From contig CAYJAJ010000037.1 in assembly GCA_964368495.1 (NCBI GenBank), positions 1-11,213 on the forward strand: a stretch of DNA of 11,213 nt, written 5' to 3'. The DNA comes from CALVGQ01 sp964368495 (lineage in GTDB: Bacteria > Bacillota_I > Bacilli_A > Erysipelotrichales > Erysipelotrichaceae). A program made the translations under genes and the position numbers. The stretch's first letter is position 1; each line of letters opens with the position of its first letter. The notes beneath the pieces were generated by a model. That model was given only the letters and a program-made list of their open reading frames with translations. It was not told the origin of the DNA and searched no databases. Of this stretch, positions 1 to 8,355 are shown piece after piece.

Positions 1-233
1 CAACAAGTGCATTAGTGATGATTCAAAAAATGCTACAAGGATTCAATGGTTACAGCTTTTCAGAATTAAATAACTTAGGCTTTATCCATTTATGGCCGTA
101 TTATTTGCTTGCCATTGTAGGAAGTTTTCCAATTATGAAATTAGTAATTAATAAGTTGTCAAAATCTACTTGGGGACTAGTGGTATTGGATAGTTACTTA
201 GCAGTAGTATTTATGCTGTGTGTTTTTAATTAA
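1..233 (+). CDS. MBOAT-family membrane O-acyltransferase, 3' end only, frameshifted near its C-terminus
   Basis: This frame is open from the left edge of the window, with codons starting at position 3, so it is the end of a longer gene. It encodes about 76 residues with two hydrophobic stretches, including LWPYYLLAIVGSFPIMKL, and stops at TAA 231-233. It resembles the C-terminal part of AlgI/DltB-type MBOAT proteins, which move acyl (often acetyl) groups onto exported polysaccharides. The catalytic His region lies outside the window. The family usually ends in a tail like SYNPFIYFRF. Exactly that tail is encoded directly downstream in the next frame (232-270), so the present stop removes about a dozen residues. 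The most likely break point is the T5 run at 223-227: losing one T restores a continuous reading frame. The cause could be a sequencing indel, a true mutation or slippage. The family call rests on this tail and the hydrophobic pattern. Confidence 0.7.
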   Translation, partial: TSALVMIQKMLQGFNGYSFSELNNLGFIHLWPYYLLAIVGSFPIMKLVINKLSKSTWGLVVLDSYLAVVFMLCVFN

Positions 234-270
234 TGATTCTTATAATCCATTTATTTATTTTAGGTTTTAA
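232..270 (+). other. Out-of-frame C-terminal tail of the MBOAT gene
   Basis: Read from 232, this stretch encodes NDSYNPFIYFRF followed by TAA at 268-270. It matches the typical extreme C-terminus of MBOAT O-acyltransferases. It is one base out of register with the upstream frame and has no start or ribosome binding site of its own, so it is best read as the displaced end of that gene. Frame 1 carries a TAG at 199-201, which places the frame change between there and 231. Confidence 0.75.
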
Positions 271-441
271 ATTTTATAGTTTAAGAAATCACAGATTAAA
301 AGATTATAATTTTGAAACAGAGAGACTAATTATTAATTTTGAATATAAAGAAAATACCTTCTAAAGATGTAGTTTGATTTTTAAGGTTAATCTCATAATT
401 TAAAGGATGATGTTTCGTCATGATAGTATCTTATATGAATT

Positions 442-483
442 AAAGATTTGCACTCGAAATACTATTAAAGCAAATCTTTTTTT
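442..483 (+). terminator. Rho-independent terminator after the MBOAT gene
   Basis: A 10-bp perfect stem, AAAGATTTGC at 442-451 with GCAAATCTTT at 470-479, encloses an 18-nt loop and runs into seven T residues at 477-483. This is a standard plus-strand intrinsic terminator. The stop codon of the convergent minus-strand gene (465-467) falls in the loop. On the minus strand the stem is followed by only a weak AATT, so termination in that direction is less certain. The 171 bases between 271 and 441 hold no gene that I can support. Confidence 0.8.
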
Positions 484-2228
484 ATTGTTAAAGTACTTAT
501 AAATAATAAAGGAATAGTTGAAATTACACAATAAACATATCTAAATTCACCATAAACTGGGGATGCGACCATCATAGTTAACCAAATTCCAATTGATGGA
601 AGGAAAGGATAAAGATTAATTATATGTCCTCTTTTAACTGAGGAGTATATAAGAATAGCCAGTAACCAAAACCACAAACCTATACTCCATGTGATAGTGA
701 CTATTGGAAATTCTCTACTTTCAATTTTAAGAAGTAATTCTTTAATATTTTTTGAAACTTTAGAATCTTCATAGATACCTAAATCGTTCCACCAAACACC
801 ACTTGCAACGGACCAATGGGATAGATTAGGATACCAATACCCAAGAGTACTTGTTGCATAGGCTTCGAATGCTACTACTGGATATTCTGAAATTAATTCT
901 AACCATAAGGTAGTGTATTTTAAAACATTCTCATCAAATGCTTCACTATTATAATTTTTATTAAACTTAATTCCATCTGAAGACCATGGACGATATGCAT
1001 TTTCCCATAAATCAAAAGGCATTAAGTCATTTAATAATTCTTCTTGCTGTTCATTGAATTCTGCATTTTTAAATGTCATTCTTCCTATTTGCTGTAAAGG
1101 TATTCCGATGTATTCACTCGATGAACTCCTAGATATTGCTAAGTAATCAAAACCAGGTCCTTTAATGATACTGTATGTAACAAAAACAATAACAAATGGA
1201 ATAATTAATATTTTATAGTATTTTCTCATCATTAATAATGTTGTGACTGCCAGGAATGCATACATATAAATAGCATTGTTTCTTAAGAAAACACATATTA
1301 AAGAAACTATTGTAAAGGAGATTGTTGTTTTTATGGTGACAGTGTTAGTCTGGTATTCCTGCAATAATTTAATACATTCAATTGTTAATAGTAAAAAGCT
1401 ACCTGCAAATAGTACATCTTTCCACATAGTCACACTATAGAATCCATGCATTGGCAATAATGCGTAACATCCTACAAGTATATATATAAAATACTTATTT
1501 ACTTTTTGTTTATATAAAAACGAAACACTATAAGCAAATATTGCGGACATAAGGATACTTTGCAGAGCCGATGTTAAAGCAATTCCAGTATTTGTTGAAT
1601 CAAACAAAATTACCCCAATTGTATAGGGAATTGACATAAAAAATACATGAAAAATCGGATGGTGATCGGACATTGATTTGAAATCAGAAGAAATAATCAT
1701 AAACTCTGATACAGAATCTGGGGAAAGAGAACCTGGGAACATTGCTAAATAATAAGGTAGCCAACATATCAAAATGATGAAAAAGGATATGAAAAAATAC
1801 GAATAATAAATTTTTTTGCTAGAATTTAGTTTGCCAGGATTCATTTTAAAATTTACAAGAAAGGGGATAAAGTTGACTAATATCAAATAAATTATCGCCG
1901 AATTACTTAGTGTTATTAATAAATTTTTTACAGAGAAGAAGTTTTCTAAAATACTTATATTATTTAAATCTTGTAAAGTATAAACTCTTTCTCCAAAAAA
2001 CATGATAAAACCAAATATCATTGAAAAAATGACACTCGCTTTAAAAGTAGGATAATTATATAAATTAGATTTATAAAACATCATAATTAGCAAAGGATAA
2101 ATTATCCATGAAAAAAGATGATATGTTGGAAGTACACCAGTTGTTGTTAATGTAATATATATGAATGTAGATAAAACAGTAGAAATTATGATTTTATTAG
2201 TGATTATTTTTCTGAATATGATTTTCAT
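465..2228 (-). CDS. Polytopic membrane protein, DUF6020-like (putative GT-C-type glycosyltransferase)
   Basis: The product is 587 residues with roughly a dozen hydrophobic segments spread along its length. The best recognition point is the long extracytoplasmic loop after the helix at about 145-164. It carries MFPGSLSPDSVSEF (PG at 165-166, D171) and then SDHHPIFHVFFM (H189, H190, P191). Such PG...D and HHP signatures are typical of the DUF6020 family of Gram-positive membrane proteins. The overall plan, with an acidic residue in an early outer loop and many helices, resembles GT-C glycosyltransferases that use polyprenyl-phosphate sugars; that function is inferred. The ATG at 2226-2228 is preceded by GGGAG five bases upstream. 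The gene is alone on its strand, converges on the MBOAT gene, and is divergent from the six-gene operon. Its own promoter lies at 2279-2306. It could instead be a flippase- or polymerase-like protein of surface polysaccharide synthesis. Confidence 0.7.
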   Translation of the reverse strand: MKIIFRKIITNKIIISTVLSTFIYITLTTTGVLPTYHLFSWIIYPLLIMMFYKSNLYNYPTFKASVIFSMIFGFIMFFGERVYTLQDLNNISILENFFSVKNLLITLSNSAIIYLILVNFIPFLVNFKMNPGKLNSSKKIYYSYFFISFFIILICWLPYYLAMFPGSLSPDSVSEFMIISSDFKSMSDHHPIFHVFFMSIPYTIGVILFDSTNTGIALTSALQSILMSAIFAYSVSFLYKQKVNKYFIYILVGCYALLPMHGFYSVTMWKDVLFAGSFLLLTIECIKLLQEYQTNTVTIKTTISFTIVSLICVFLRNNAIYMYAFLAVTTLLMMRKYYKILIIPFVIVFVTYSIIKGPGFDYLAISRSSSSEYIGIPLQQIGRMTFKNAEFNEQQEELLNDLMPFDLWENAYRPWSSDGIKFNKNYNSEAFDENVLKYTTLWLELISEYPVVAFEAYATSTLGYWYPNLSHWSVASGVWWNDLGIYEDSKVSKNIKELLLKIESREFPIVTITWSIGLWFWLLAILIYSSVKRGHIINLYPFLPSIGIWLTMMVASPVYGEFRYVYCVISTIPLLFISTLTIKKDLL

Positions 2229-2278
2229 TTTTTCTCCCGTAAGACCCTATTGAATAAATTTAAATACTAATATCAAAT

Positions 2279-2306
2279 ATTATATTCAATGAATTATAGT
2301 TGTAAA
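2279..2306 (-). promoter_or_regulatory. Sigma-A-type promoter of the minus-strand membrane protein gene
   Basis: Read on the minus strand, TTTACA (2306-2301) and TATAAT (2284-2279) are separated by 16 bp. The -10 is a perfect consensus. It sits about 50 bp upstream of the ATG at 2228, giving a leader of about 40 nt. Chance matches are common in such AT-rich DNA, but the paired boxes and the position are good. Confidence 0.6.
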
Positions 2307-2318
2307 TTCAATTACAAC
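2299..2318. promoter_or_regulatory. Perfect dyad, likely operator, over the -35 of the minus-strand promoter
   Basis: GTTGTAA (2299-2305), a 6-base spacer and TTACAAC (2312-2318) form a perfect 7+7 inverted repeat, the size and symmetry of a dimeric repressor site. It covers the predicted -35 box (2301-2306) of the minus-strand gene, so a bound protein would be expected to block that promoter. No regulator gene is in the window. Confidence 0.5.
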
Positions 2319-2380
2319 CGTTTATCTTTAAATTATTTATTGTTAATAATATCATAAAAATTAATGCATAACAATATAGC

Positions 2381-2410
2381 TTGAATGACTGGAAGTAAGA
2401 TTTATATATA
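2381..2410 (+). promoter_or_regulatory. Candidate promoter of the six-gene operon
   Basis: TTGAAT (2381-2386) and TATATA (2405-2410) are 18 bp apart, about 105 bp upstream of the first ATG of the operon. The spacing is acceptable but the boxes are not full consensus, and AT-rich DNA gives many such pairs. It is the best candidate I can see in 2320-2514, not a firm call. Confidence 0.3.
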
Positions 2411-2514
2411 AAAGCTAATCATTAAAACAGCATATAATATTGTGTTTAATGTAATATATGATAAAATTACAAGTGATATGTTCGGATTTGTTAATCCTTT
2501 AAGAGGAGTGTTTT

Positions 2515-4563
2515 ATGATAAAAATATTAATAACTGTATGTACAGTGTTGTTAATAAGTTCAGGAATTGGAATTGAACTTGTAAATCGATTAAATATAAA
2601 AAAATTAAGCTATTCAGCACCGCTTGGATTTATAGCTTTAATGTTTGCGTTACAGCTAAGCTATTATCCTACACAGTTTTTTAACTTATCATTTGATTTA
2701 ATCATTATTACAAGTTTCATAATATTAGGGATAGGTTTATATTTTACCATTAAAAATATCAAAACAATAATTAAAGAAGTGTTCACCTATAACAGTATTT
2801 ATGTTGGTTGTGCTTTTTTGGTTTTTTTCTTTGTTTTTTATCACGTATTCATCGATTTAGAGTATTCTGATTCACCGATGTATCTAAATTACATTGCACA
2901 AAATATTGGGATTGATGAATTAAATAAGTTTCATTTATACACAGGGCTTACTGGAGAAGTTTGGGAAGGTATTTATCTTTTCCAAGGATATTATCATTTT
3001 GGAAGCTTTTTATGTTGGCTCATAAATATCCCGTTTTATCTATTTAATTCAACTAGTTATGTAGAGAATATTGCTATATCAACTTATGGACTAGGAATGC
3101 TTTACTCATTAATTAGTTCAATGTTTTTTGTATCTATGATAAATTCGCTTAATATTAAGAACGTATTATTAAAAAACAGCAGCTTAATTTTTGTACTGCT
3201 TTATTCTAATTTTTATTATTGGCGAGTTGTTTTTTCATATTATGGAAACACTTGGAGAACGCTTTGTATTACAATGTTAGTTTATTTTATTTATGTTTGG
3301 ATAAAAGAAAACAAAGATGATTATCGTTATATTTTAATGCTAGTGCTGGGTGCAGGTTATGCCTTTTCATCTTCGTTTTTGTTTATATCTTTCTGTGTGA
3401 TTTTCACATTGATGGTTTATTTATTTACAACAAAACGTAAAAATGCATTTGTTGACTTATCACTTATTGTATGGCCGATGGTTTTATATGTAACAATAAT
3501 GTATACCATTGGTAGTGTACATTTAAGTATTTTAATAACAATTGCAGCAACGATTTATTATGTTGGTTTAAAAAAGAATTTCATACTTCCTTTAGTTAAA
3601 TGCGTTGAAGACTTTTTATTTAAATATGCTAAGGTATTGTTTTATGTTATTGCACCGATAGCACTTGTTGGATACAGTGCTTATATTAATGTATTTGATC
3701 CTGAATTCTTATACAATTTTGAATATTGGTTTCAAGATCATCAAGAGTATGACATGGTGAAAGATTATCGATTTGTTTATGCAAATTGGATTGATAATAT
3801 TTTAAACTGTATTCGTTGGTTAGGTGTTATAATAATACTATTCGATAAGAAGTATAAGAATACTTGGTTTAAAGCGATAGTAGTCGTAAGTTTATTGTTG
3901 TTTTTAAATCCATTTGTTACAACTGCTCTAGCAAAAACTATTGCATCGAATGTATTTTATAGAACAATGGAGATGTTGTTTAATCCATTTACTGAAACAA
4001 TTCTCATCTTAGTTATTGTTGATTATTTTAGTGAAAATAAAGTATTAATTAATGTGCTTTGTGCATTAATGATATTTATTACAGGGATCAGTCATTATTT
4101 TTCATGGACAAACAATGAAGATGGATTATATACATTTTACATAAAAGAAGAAATGAATTTAATACCTTTTTTTAAGGTAACTGTGGAAGAGTATGAAATC
4201 ATTAAAGAGCTTCAAAGAGTAACTGCAGATTATGATGAACCGCAGCAACTTCGTGTAATTTCACACGCTGAAGGATTGAGGACGTTTATGCCCCAAGTAT
4301 ATCAGTTATTTACAGCTAGAGATTATTTTTACCCACATACTCGACTAGATGAAATGTTTTATCAAATTGCTAGAAAGCATCATAGTTGGGAAGAATATCC
4401 AGAAACGAAATATGAGTTGTCGTGTGGATATATTTATGAAAATGATGTTGATTATGTCATAACAAAGTATTGGGAAAACCCAGAATTTGACACTGCATTA
4501 AATGATTGTTCAACAATTATTTATGAATCATCAGTGTTTAAACTAAGAGAAATAAATAAGTAA
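2515..4563 (+). CDS. Large polytopic membrane protein, putative GT-C glycosyltransferase with C-terminal soluble domain
   Basis: The product is 682 residues. The first ~540 residues are mostly hydrophobic helices. The last ~140 are soluble and end in a pattern (DYVITKYWEN... then IIYESSVFKLREI) often seen at the outer C-terminal domain of GT-C-fold transferases. An early outer loop holds FIDLEYSDSPMYL (D114, E116, D119), the place where GT-C enzymes keep catalytic or metal-binding acids. The exact family is not certain; DUF6077-like is possible. Such enzymes take a sugar from a polyprenyl-phosphate carrier and add it to a surface acceptor. The ATG at 2515 follows AGAGGAG with 6 bases between. 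It is the first gene of the operon and lies only 17 nt before a GT2 gene of the type that makes polyprenyl-phosphate sugars, which supports the role by context. No truncation is seen. Confidence 0.6.
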   Translation: MIKILITVCTVLLISSGIGIELVNRLNIKKLSYSAPLGFIALMFALQLSYYPTQFFNLSFDLIIITSFIILGIGLYFTIKNIKTIIKEVFTYNSIYVGCAFLVFFFVFYHVFIDLEYSDSPMYLNYIAQNIGIDELNKFHLYTGLTGEVWEGIYLFQGYYHFGSFLCWLINIPFYLFNSTSYVENIAISTYGLGMLYSLISSMFFVSMINSLNIKNVLLKNSSLIFVLLYSNFYYWRVVFSYYGNTWRTLCITMLVYFIYVWIKENKDDYRYILMLVLGAGYAFSSSFLFISFCVIFTLMVYLFTTKRKNAFVDLSLIVWPMVLYVTIMYTIGSVHLSILITIAATIYYVGLKKNFILPLVKCVEDFLFKYAKVLFYVIAPIALVGYSAYINVFDPEFLYNFEYWFQDHQEYDMVKDYRFVYANWIDNILNCIRWLGVIIILFDKKYKNTWFKAIVVVSLLLFLNPFVTTALAKTIASNVFYRTMEMLFNPFTETILILVIVDYFSENKVLINVLCALMIFITGISHYFSWTNNEDGLYTFYIKEEMNLIPFFKVTVEEYEIIKELQRVTADYDEPQQLRVISHAEGLRTFMPQVYQLFTARDYFYPHTRLDEMFYQIARKHHSWEEYPETKYELSCGYIYENDVDYVITKYWENPEFDTALNDCSTIIYESSVFKLREINK

Positions 4564-4580
4564 AAAACGGAGGAATATTT

Positions 4581-5519
4581 ATGAGTAAAATTGCAGTATT
4601 GGTGCCATGTTATAATGAAGAATTAACTGTTGAAAAAGTAGTTAATGATTTTAAACATGAATTACCTGAGGCAGATATTTATGTTTATGACAATAATTCC
4701 AAAGACAAAACAGTAGAGTTGGCTATCAAAGCAGGAGCACTTATTGGAAAAGAAACTAGACAAGGAAAAGGAAACGTTGTAAGGACAATGTTTAAAGATA
4801 TTGAAGCTGATGTTTACGTGCTTGTAGATGGGGATGACACATATCCGGCAGATGAAGTACATAAATTGATTGATCCTGTAATAAATAATCGTGTTGATAT
4901 GGTTATCGGGGATAGACTATCTAATGGAACTTACACACAAGAAAACAAAAGAGGGTTTCATAATTTTGGAAACAATTTAGTTAAAGGCTTAATTAATAAA
5001 TTATTTAAAAGTAATATTAAAGATATCATGACAGGCTATCGTGTATTTAGCAGAAGATTGGTAAAAAATATGCCTGTAATGAGTGCAGGATTTCAAATTG
5101 AAACTGAAATGACAATATTTTCGTTGGTCCATAGAATGAAAATAGAGGAAGTAGCTATTTTATATCGTGATCGTCCTGAAGGAAGTGAATCAAAATTAAA
5201 TACTGTACAAGATGGAATGAAAGTGTTGTTGACATTGTTTAATTTATTTAAGAATTATCGTCCAATGTTATTTTTTACTATGGTTTCAATAGTTTTCATG
5301 ATTTTAGGCTTGATAATTGGAGCGCCAGTGATAATGGAATTTGCATTAACAAATTATGTAAGTAAAGTACCAAGTGCTATATTGGCAGCAGGGTTGTTTA
5401 TCATTGCCTTTGTTGTGTTTTTAATTGGAGTTATCTTAGATGCAATAAAAAATCAAACATGTTTTCAATTTGAAGTAATGCTTAATCAATATGAAAATAA
5501 TGAAAATAATAAAAAGTAG
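4581..5519 (+). CDS. GT2 glycosyltransferase, DPM1-like polyprenyl-phosphate sugar synthase type
   Basis: The product is 312 residues. The GT-A catalytic domain spans about 4-220: VLVPCYNEE (7-14), the nucleotide-sugar acid region with DNNSKDKT (37-44), the metal-binding DXD-type motif DGDD (83-86), GDRLSNG (110-116), DIMTGYRVFSR (148-158) and FQIETEM (171-177). These motifs and their order match the dolichyl/polyprenyl-phosphate mannosyl- or glucosyltransferase branch of family 2. Two C-terminal membrane helices (about 229-252 and 264-288) anchor it, with the active site in the cytoplasm. It would move a sugar from a nucleotide donor to polyprenyl phosphate; the sugar cannot be told from the sequence. 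A CGGAGGA lies 6 bases before the ATG. It sits between a GT-C-like gene and a lipoprotein gene, and feeding the GT-C protein is the natural reading. Confidence 0.92.
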   Translation: MSKIAVLVPCYNEELTVEKVVNDFKHELPEADIYVYDNNSKDKTVELAIKAGALIGKETRQGKGNVVRTMFKDIEADVYVLVDGDDTYPADEVHKLIDPVINNRVDMVIGDRLSNGTYTQENKRGFHNFGNNLVKGLINKLFKSNIKDIMTGYRVFSRRLVKNMPVMSAGFQIETEMTIFSLVHRMKIEEVAILYRDRPEGSESKLNTVQDGMKVLLTLFNLFKNYRPMLFFTMVSIVFMILGLIIGAPVIMEFALTNYVSKVPSAILAAGLFIIAFVVFLIGVILDAIKNQTCFQFEVMLNQYENNENNKK

Positions 5520-5543
5520 ATATAATTCTAATGGAGGTTAATT

Positions 5544-7628
5544 ATGTATTCCTATTCAAAAAAAATATTGGTAGTGTTATTGTCCTTAATTTTAGTTGGT
5601 TGTCAAAGCAACTCTAACCACATTGAAGATAGTAGTGATGCGGTTGATACAGATTCAGTTGAATATTACAATAGCACCAAAGCGCCAGAGTGGTCAGTTG
5701 TTGAAGGCATTAAGATGGATGCATATGTGTTACAAGAGGATGTAGAGCACAGGATGCAAAGTGATATATTGCAAAATGATGATACTACAACATTAAGTTT
5801 TTGGATTGAACCGACCAAAAATACGCCTGGATCATTTTTATTTACATTAATAAATGATAAGGGCGATTACATTAGAATGACTAATTCAGGAGTAGCAGAT
5901 GAAAATAGTTATCATGGATTAAATTTAGAAATGAAAGTGAATGGTAAAAGTAGTTGGGTGACTGCACATAGCGATTTCTCATTAAATAGCCATCAATATA
6001 ATCATATTGCGATAACATTCAATAATCAGCAAGTTGAAATCTATTTAAATGGTCTTAAAGCGGTTGATGGAGCACTTTCAAATTCTGTATCTGATATTAA
6101 GGACGGACATTTATCGATTGGAAAAGACGCTGTAGGGTATGTAGATAATATTGAAGGAAAATTTCAAAACTTTAAGATTGTAGATTATACAATGTCTGCC
6201 GAAGAGATAAAACAAGAATTTGACCAACTTTATCCACAAGTGTTAATGGAACTTATGACTTTTCCTGAAATGGATGATGTAACTGAAGATTTTTGGTTGT
6301 GGCCAGAACTTAATGACACATATCCAGTAACATGGACAAGTGATAAACCAGAATTTATTAAACCAGATCGAAATTTTGGAGTTGTCACAATACCAAGTTT
6401 AGATCAAGGCGATCAAGAAGTAACGTTAACGATGACAGGGATAGTTAATGGTTTAACATTCAGCAAAGATTTTGTGTTTACAGTACGTGCTGAATCATTA
6501 GAGACAGATTTGTACCGTGATACTTTTGCTTTGGATAACGACATTGATCATATTATGAATGAAAATGAAGTACTCCCAACTTTAGGTAAAAATAATTCTA
6601 ATATTTCTTGGGAAATATTAGAAGGTAATAGTACAATTGAAAATAATAAAATTATTAAAACTACAAATGAAGAAAAAATGAATGTGAAATTACGTGCAAC
6701 ATTGTCAAATGGAGGCAATGAGAAAACATTGGATTTTGAGGTGGTTTTATTAGATGAATATGTGGGTTATATTATGTCTTACTTCAATGGTGACTTAGGA
6801 GAAGAAAGAGGGAAATATGCTTACAGTTATGACGGATTAAACTGGACAGATTTAAATGGAGGGCAGACGACACTATCATCTAATCTTGGAAATGGCAGAA
6901 TTCGTGATCCGTTTATTTCTCGAGATGAGAATGGTGACTTCATAGTATTAGCGACACAAGGGTTTGATAACCCAGAAATTTATATTTGGAAATCGACAGA
7001 TTTAATTGATTTCTCATATCATGCATTAGAACAGATTGCCTATTATGATGAAAGTTTGATTAGCACGGGTGAGCGTGCGTGGGCGCCAGAAATGATTTAT
7101 GATGAGAAAGAAGATTTGTATACTATCATCTATTCTGATCCATTACATGATAAGGGTGGACATATTTACTATGTAACAACAGAAGATTTCACTACATTTT
7201 CTTACCCAGGTGCTTTTTATGCACCGGGATATCCAGTGATTGATGGAACTGTAGTTAATATGGATGGAAAATTTTGGATGTTTTATAAAGATGAACGTGT
7301 TGGTGCAACAACTATTTTCTATGCTTCATCAAATCAATTATCTAATCAATTTGGACTTGCCTATGACCAAGAATTTATTTTCAACAAAAAATTCATTGAA
7401 GGGCCATTTGTGGTAGATAGCATAGATAGTGATAATTACTATTTATATGTCGATAATTACCCAAATGAAAAGTTTTATGTAGCGCGTTTTAGTGAATTAG
7501 GGTTAGAGCCTAATTTTGAGTGGTTAGATGAAAGTGAATATCAACTTCCAAATGAAGACGTTCGTCATGGGTCAACCGTTGCGGTTACTCAAAAAGAGTT
7601 AGATCGTATTTTAGAAATTTACAAGTAG
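5544..7628 (+). CDS. Surface lipoprotein with LamG, Ig-like and GH43-like beta-propeller domains
   Basis: The product is 694 residues. Residues 1-20 form a lipoprotein signal peptide with lipobox LVGC; the lipidated Cys is C20, and a polar acidic linker follows. Residues ~80-228 look like a LamG/concanavalin-type sandwich (HIAITFNNQQVEIYLNG at 154-170). Residues ~235-316 resemble the atrophied bacterial Ig domain found next to GH43 modules (VTWTSDKPEF), and ~320-405 may be a second one. Residues ~408-694 form a GH43-like five-bladed propeller: NGRIRDPFI with D455, WAPE at 513-516, IDGTVV with D567 and IEGPFVV with E619. D455, D567 and E619 match the base / pKa-modulating Asp / acid Glu layout of GH43, so it may be an active arabinosidase- or xylosidase-like enzyme; the substrate is unknown. 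GGAGGT is 5 bases before the ATG. Its place in a synthesis operon suggests that it binds or trims the cell's own glycan. Confidence 0.8.
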   Translation: MYSYSKKILVVLLSLILVGCQSNSNHIEDSSDAVDTDSVEYYNSTKAPEWSVVEGIKMDAYVLQEDVEHRMQSDILQNDDTTTLSFWIEPTKNTPGSFLFTLINDKGDYIRMTNSGVADENSYHGLNLEMKVNGKSSWVTAHSDFSLNSHQYNHIAITFNNQQVEIYLNGLKAVDGALSNSVSDIKDGHLSIGKDAVGYVDNIEGKFQNFKIVDYTMSAEEIKQEFDQLYPQVLMELMTFPEMDDVTEDFWLWPELNDTYPVTWTSDKPEFIKPDRNFGVVTIPSLDQGDQEVTLTMTGIVNGLTFSKDFVFTVRAESLETDLYRDTFALDNDIDHIMNENEVLPTLGKNNSNISWEILEGNSTIENNKIIKTTNEEKMNVKLRATLSNGGNEKTLDFEVVLLDEYVGYIMSYFNGDLGEERGKYAYSYDGLNWTDLNGGQTTLSSNLGNGRIRDPFISRDENGDFIVLATQGFDNPEIYIWKSTDLIDFSYHALEQIAYYDESLISTGERAWAPEMIYDEKEDLYTIIYSDPLHDKGGHIYYVTTEDFTTFSYPGAFYAPGYPVIDGTVVNMDGKFWMFYKDERVGATTIFYASSNQLSNQFGLAYDQEFIFNKKFIEGPFVVDSIDSDNYYLYVDNYPNEKFYVARFSELGLEPNFEWLDESEYQLPNEDVRHGSTVAVTQKELDRILEIYK

Positions 7629-7635
7629 AGGTAAA

Positions 7636-8343
7636 ATGATGGAATTTCGTATTGAGGAAAAATTCTTGTGTAATGAGTTTGATTATTATTTAATCAAGAG
7701 TCGAATTGAACAGATCATGGATGTTGATAAAAATGCTGATGGAAATAATCAGTACTTAATTAAATCAATTTATTTTGATGATGTTTTTAATACATGCTAT
7801 AACCAAAATGAAGATGGTGTAGACATTCGAAGTAAATACCGTATTCGTTGTTACAACAATGATGATTCAATTATCAGATTGGAAAGAAAAGATAAAAAAA
7901 ATGGGTACACTCACAAAAAGAGCTGCCTGTTAACAAAAGAGGAATACAAAAAACTGTTAAGTGATAATACGGATTTTGAAGTATCGAATAAAGAACTTCT
8001 TAATGAACTAAATCTAAAAAGAATGAACTCATTCATGAAAGCTTCAGCAATTGTAGAGTATTCAAGAGAAGCATTTGTTTATGAAGCAGGAAATGTTCGA
8101 GTAACATTTGATAAAAATATTCGAGTATCTGGCAATGTTAATGAATTTTTTGATGAAGATTCATTAAGTATTCCGGTGATTGAAGATGCACAATTTATAT
8201 TGGAAGTAAAGTACGATGAATTTTTACATCAATCCATTGAAAGTGCACTAGATACAAAAAAATTATATCGCACAACATTTTCAAAGTTTTATTTAGGAAA
8301 ACAACAATTAGGTATGATGAGTGAACCATATATTGAGGATTAG
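7636..8343 (+). CDS. VTC-domain polyphosphate polymerase
   Basis: The product is 235 residues and is one single VTC domain, the triphosphate-tunnel fold whose eukaryotic member Vtc4 builds polyphosphate from ATP. Visible signatures are FRIEEKF (4-10), SIYFDD (44-49), KYRIRCY with R69 and R71, IRLERKDKKNG (80-90) with R81, E83, R84 and K85, VRVTFDKNIR (154-163), and FILEVKYDE with E190 and K192. The strand-alternating basic residues and the late Glu are those that line the tunnel and bind metal in this fold. It has no membrane segment or signal, so it acts in the cytoplasm and would need a membrane partner for export; the DUF4956 gene 12 nt downstream is the usual neighbour. The weak AGAGGT overlaps the previous stop. 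It is 3 bases from ATG 7636 and 6 from ATG 7639, so the second Met is probably the true start. Confidence 0.9.
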   Translation: MMEFRIEEKFLCNEFDYYLIKSRIEQIMDVDKNADGNNQYLIKSIYFDDVFNTCYNQNEDGVDIRSKYRIRCYNNDDSIIRLERKDKKNGYTHKKSCLLTKEEYKKLLSDNTDFEVSNKELLNELNLKRMNSFMKASAIVEYSREAFVYEAGNVRVTFDKNIRVSGNVNEFFDEDSLSIPVIEDAQFILEVKYDEFLHQSIESALDTKKLYRTTFSKFYLGKQQLGMMSEPYIED

Positions 8344-8355
8344 GGGAGAAAGCAT

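Noticed and set aside
407..502. A 31-codon plus-strand reading frame (ATG ATG TTT ...) after AAAGG
   Set aside because: It runs through the terminator stem and the 3' end of the minus-strand gene, has a weak ribosome binding site and shows no recognisable features.
2249..2290. Inverted repeat ATTGAATA / TATTCAAT in the divergent region
   Set aside because: Eight A/T-rich bases with a 26-nt gap are easily found by chance here, and there is no link to a known signal beyond lying around the -10 box.
2484..2497. Small hairpin GGATT-TGTT-AATCC just before the first ribosome binding site of the operon
   Set aside because: Only five base pairs; too weak to call a terminator, attenuator or riboswitch.
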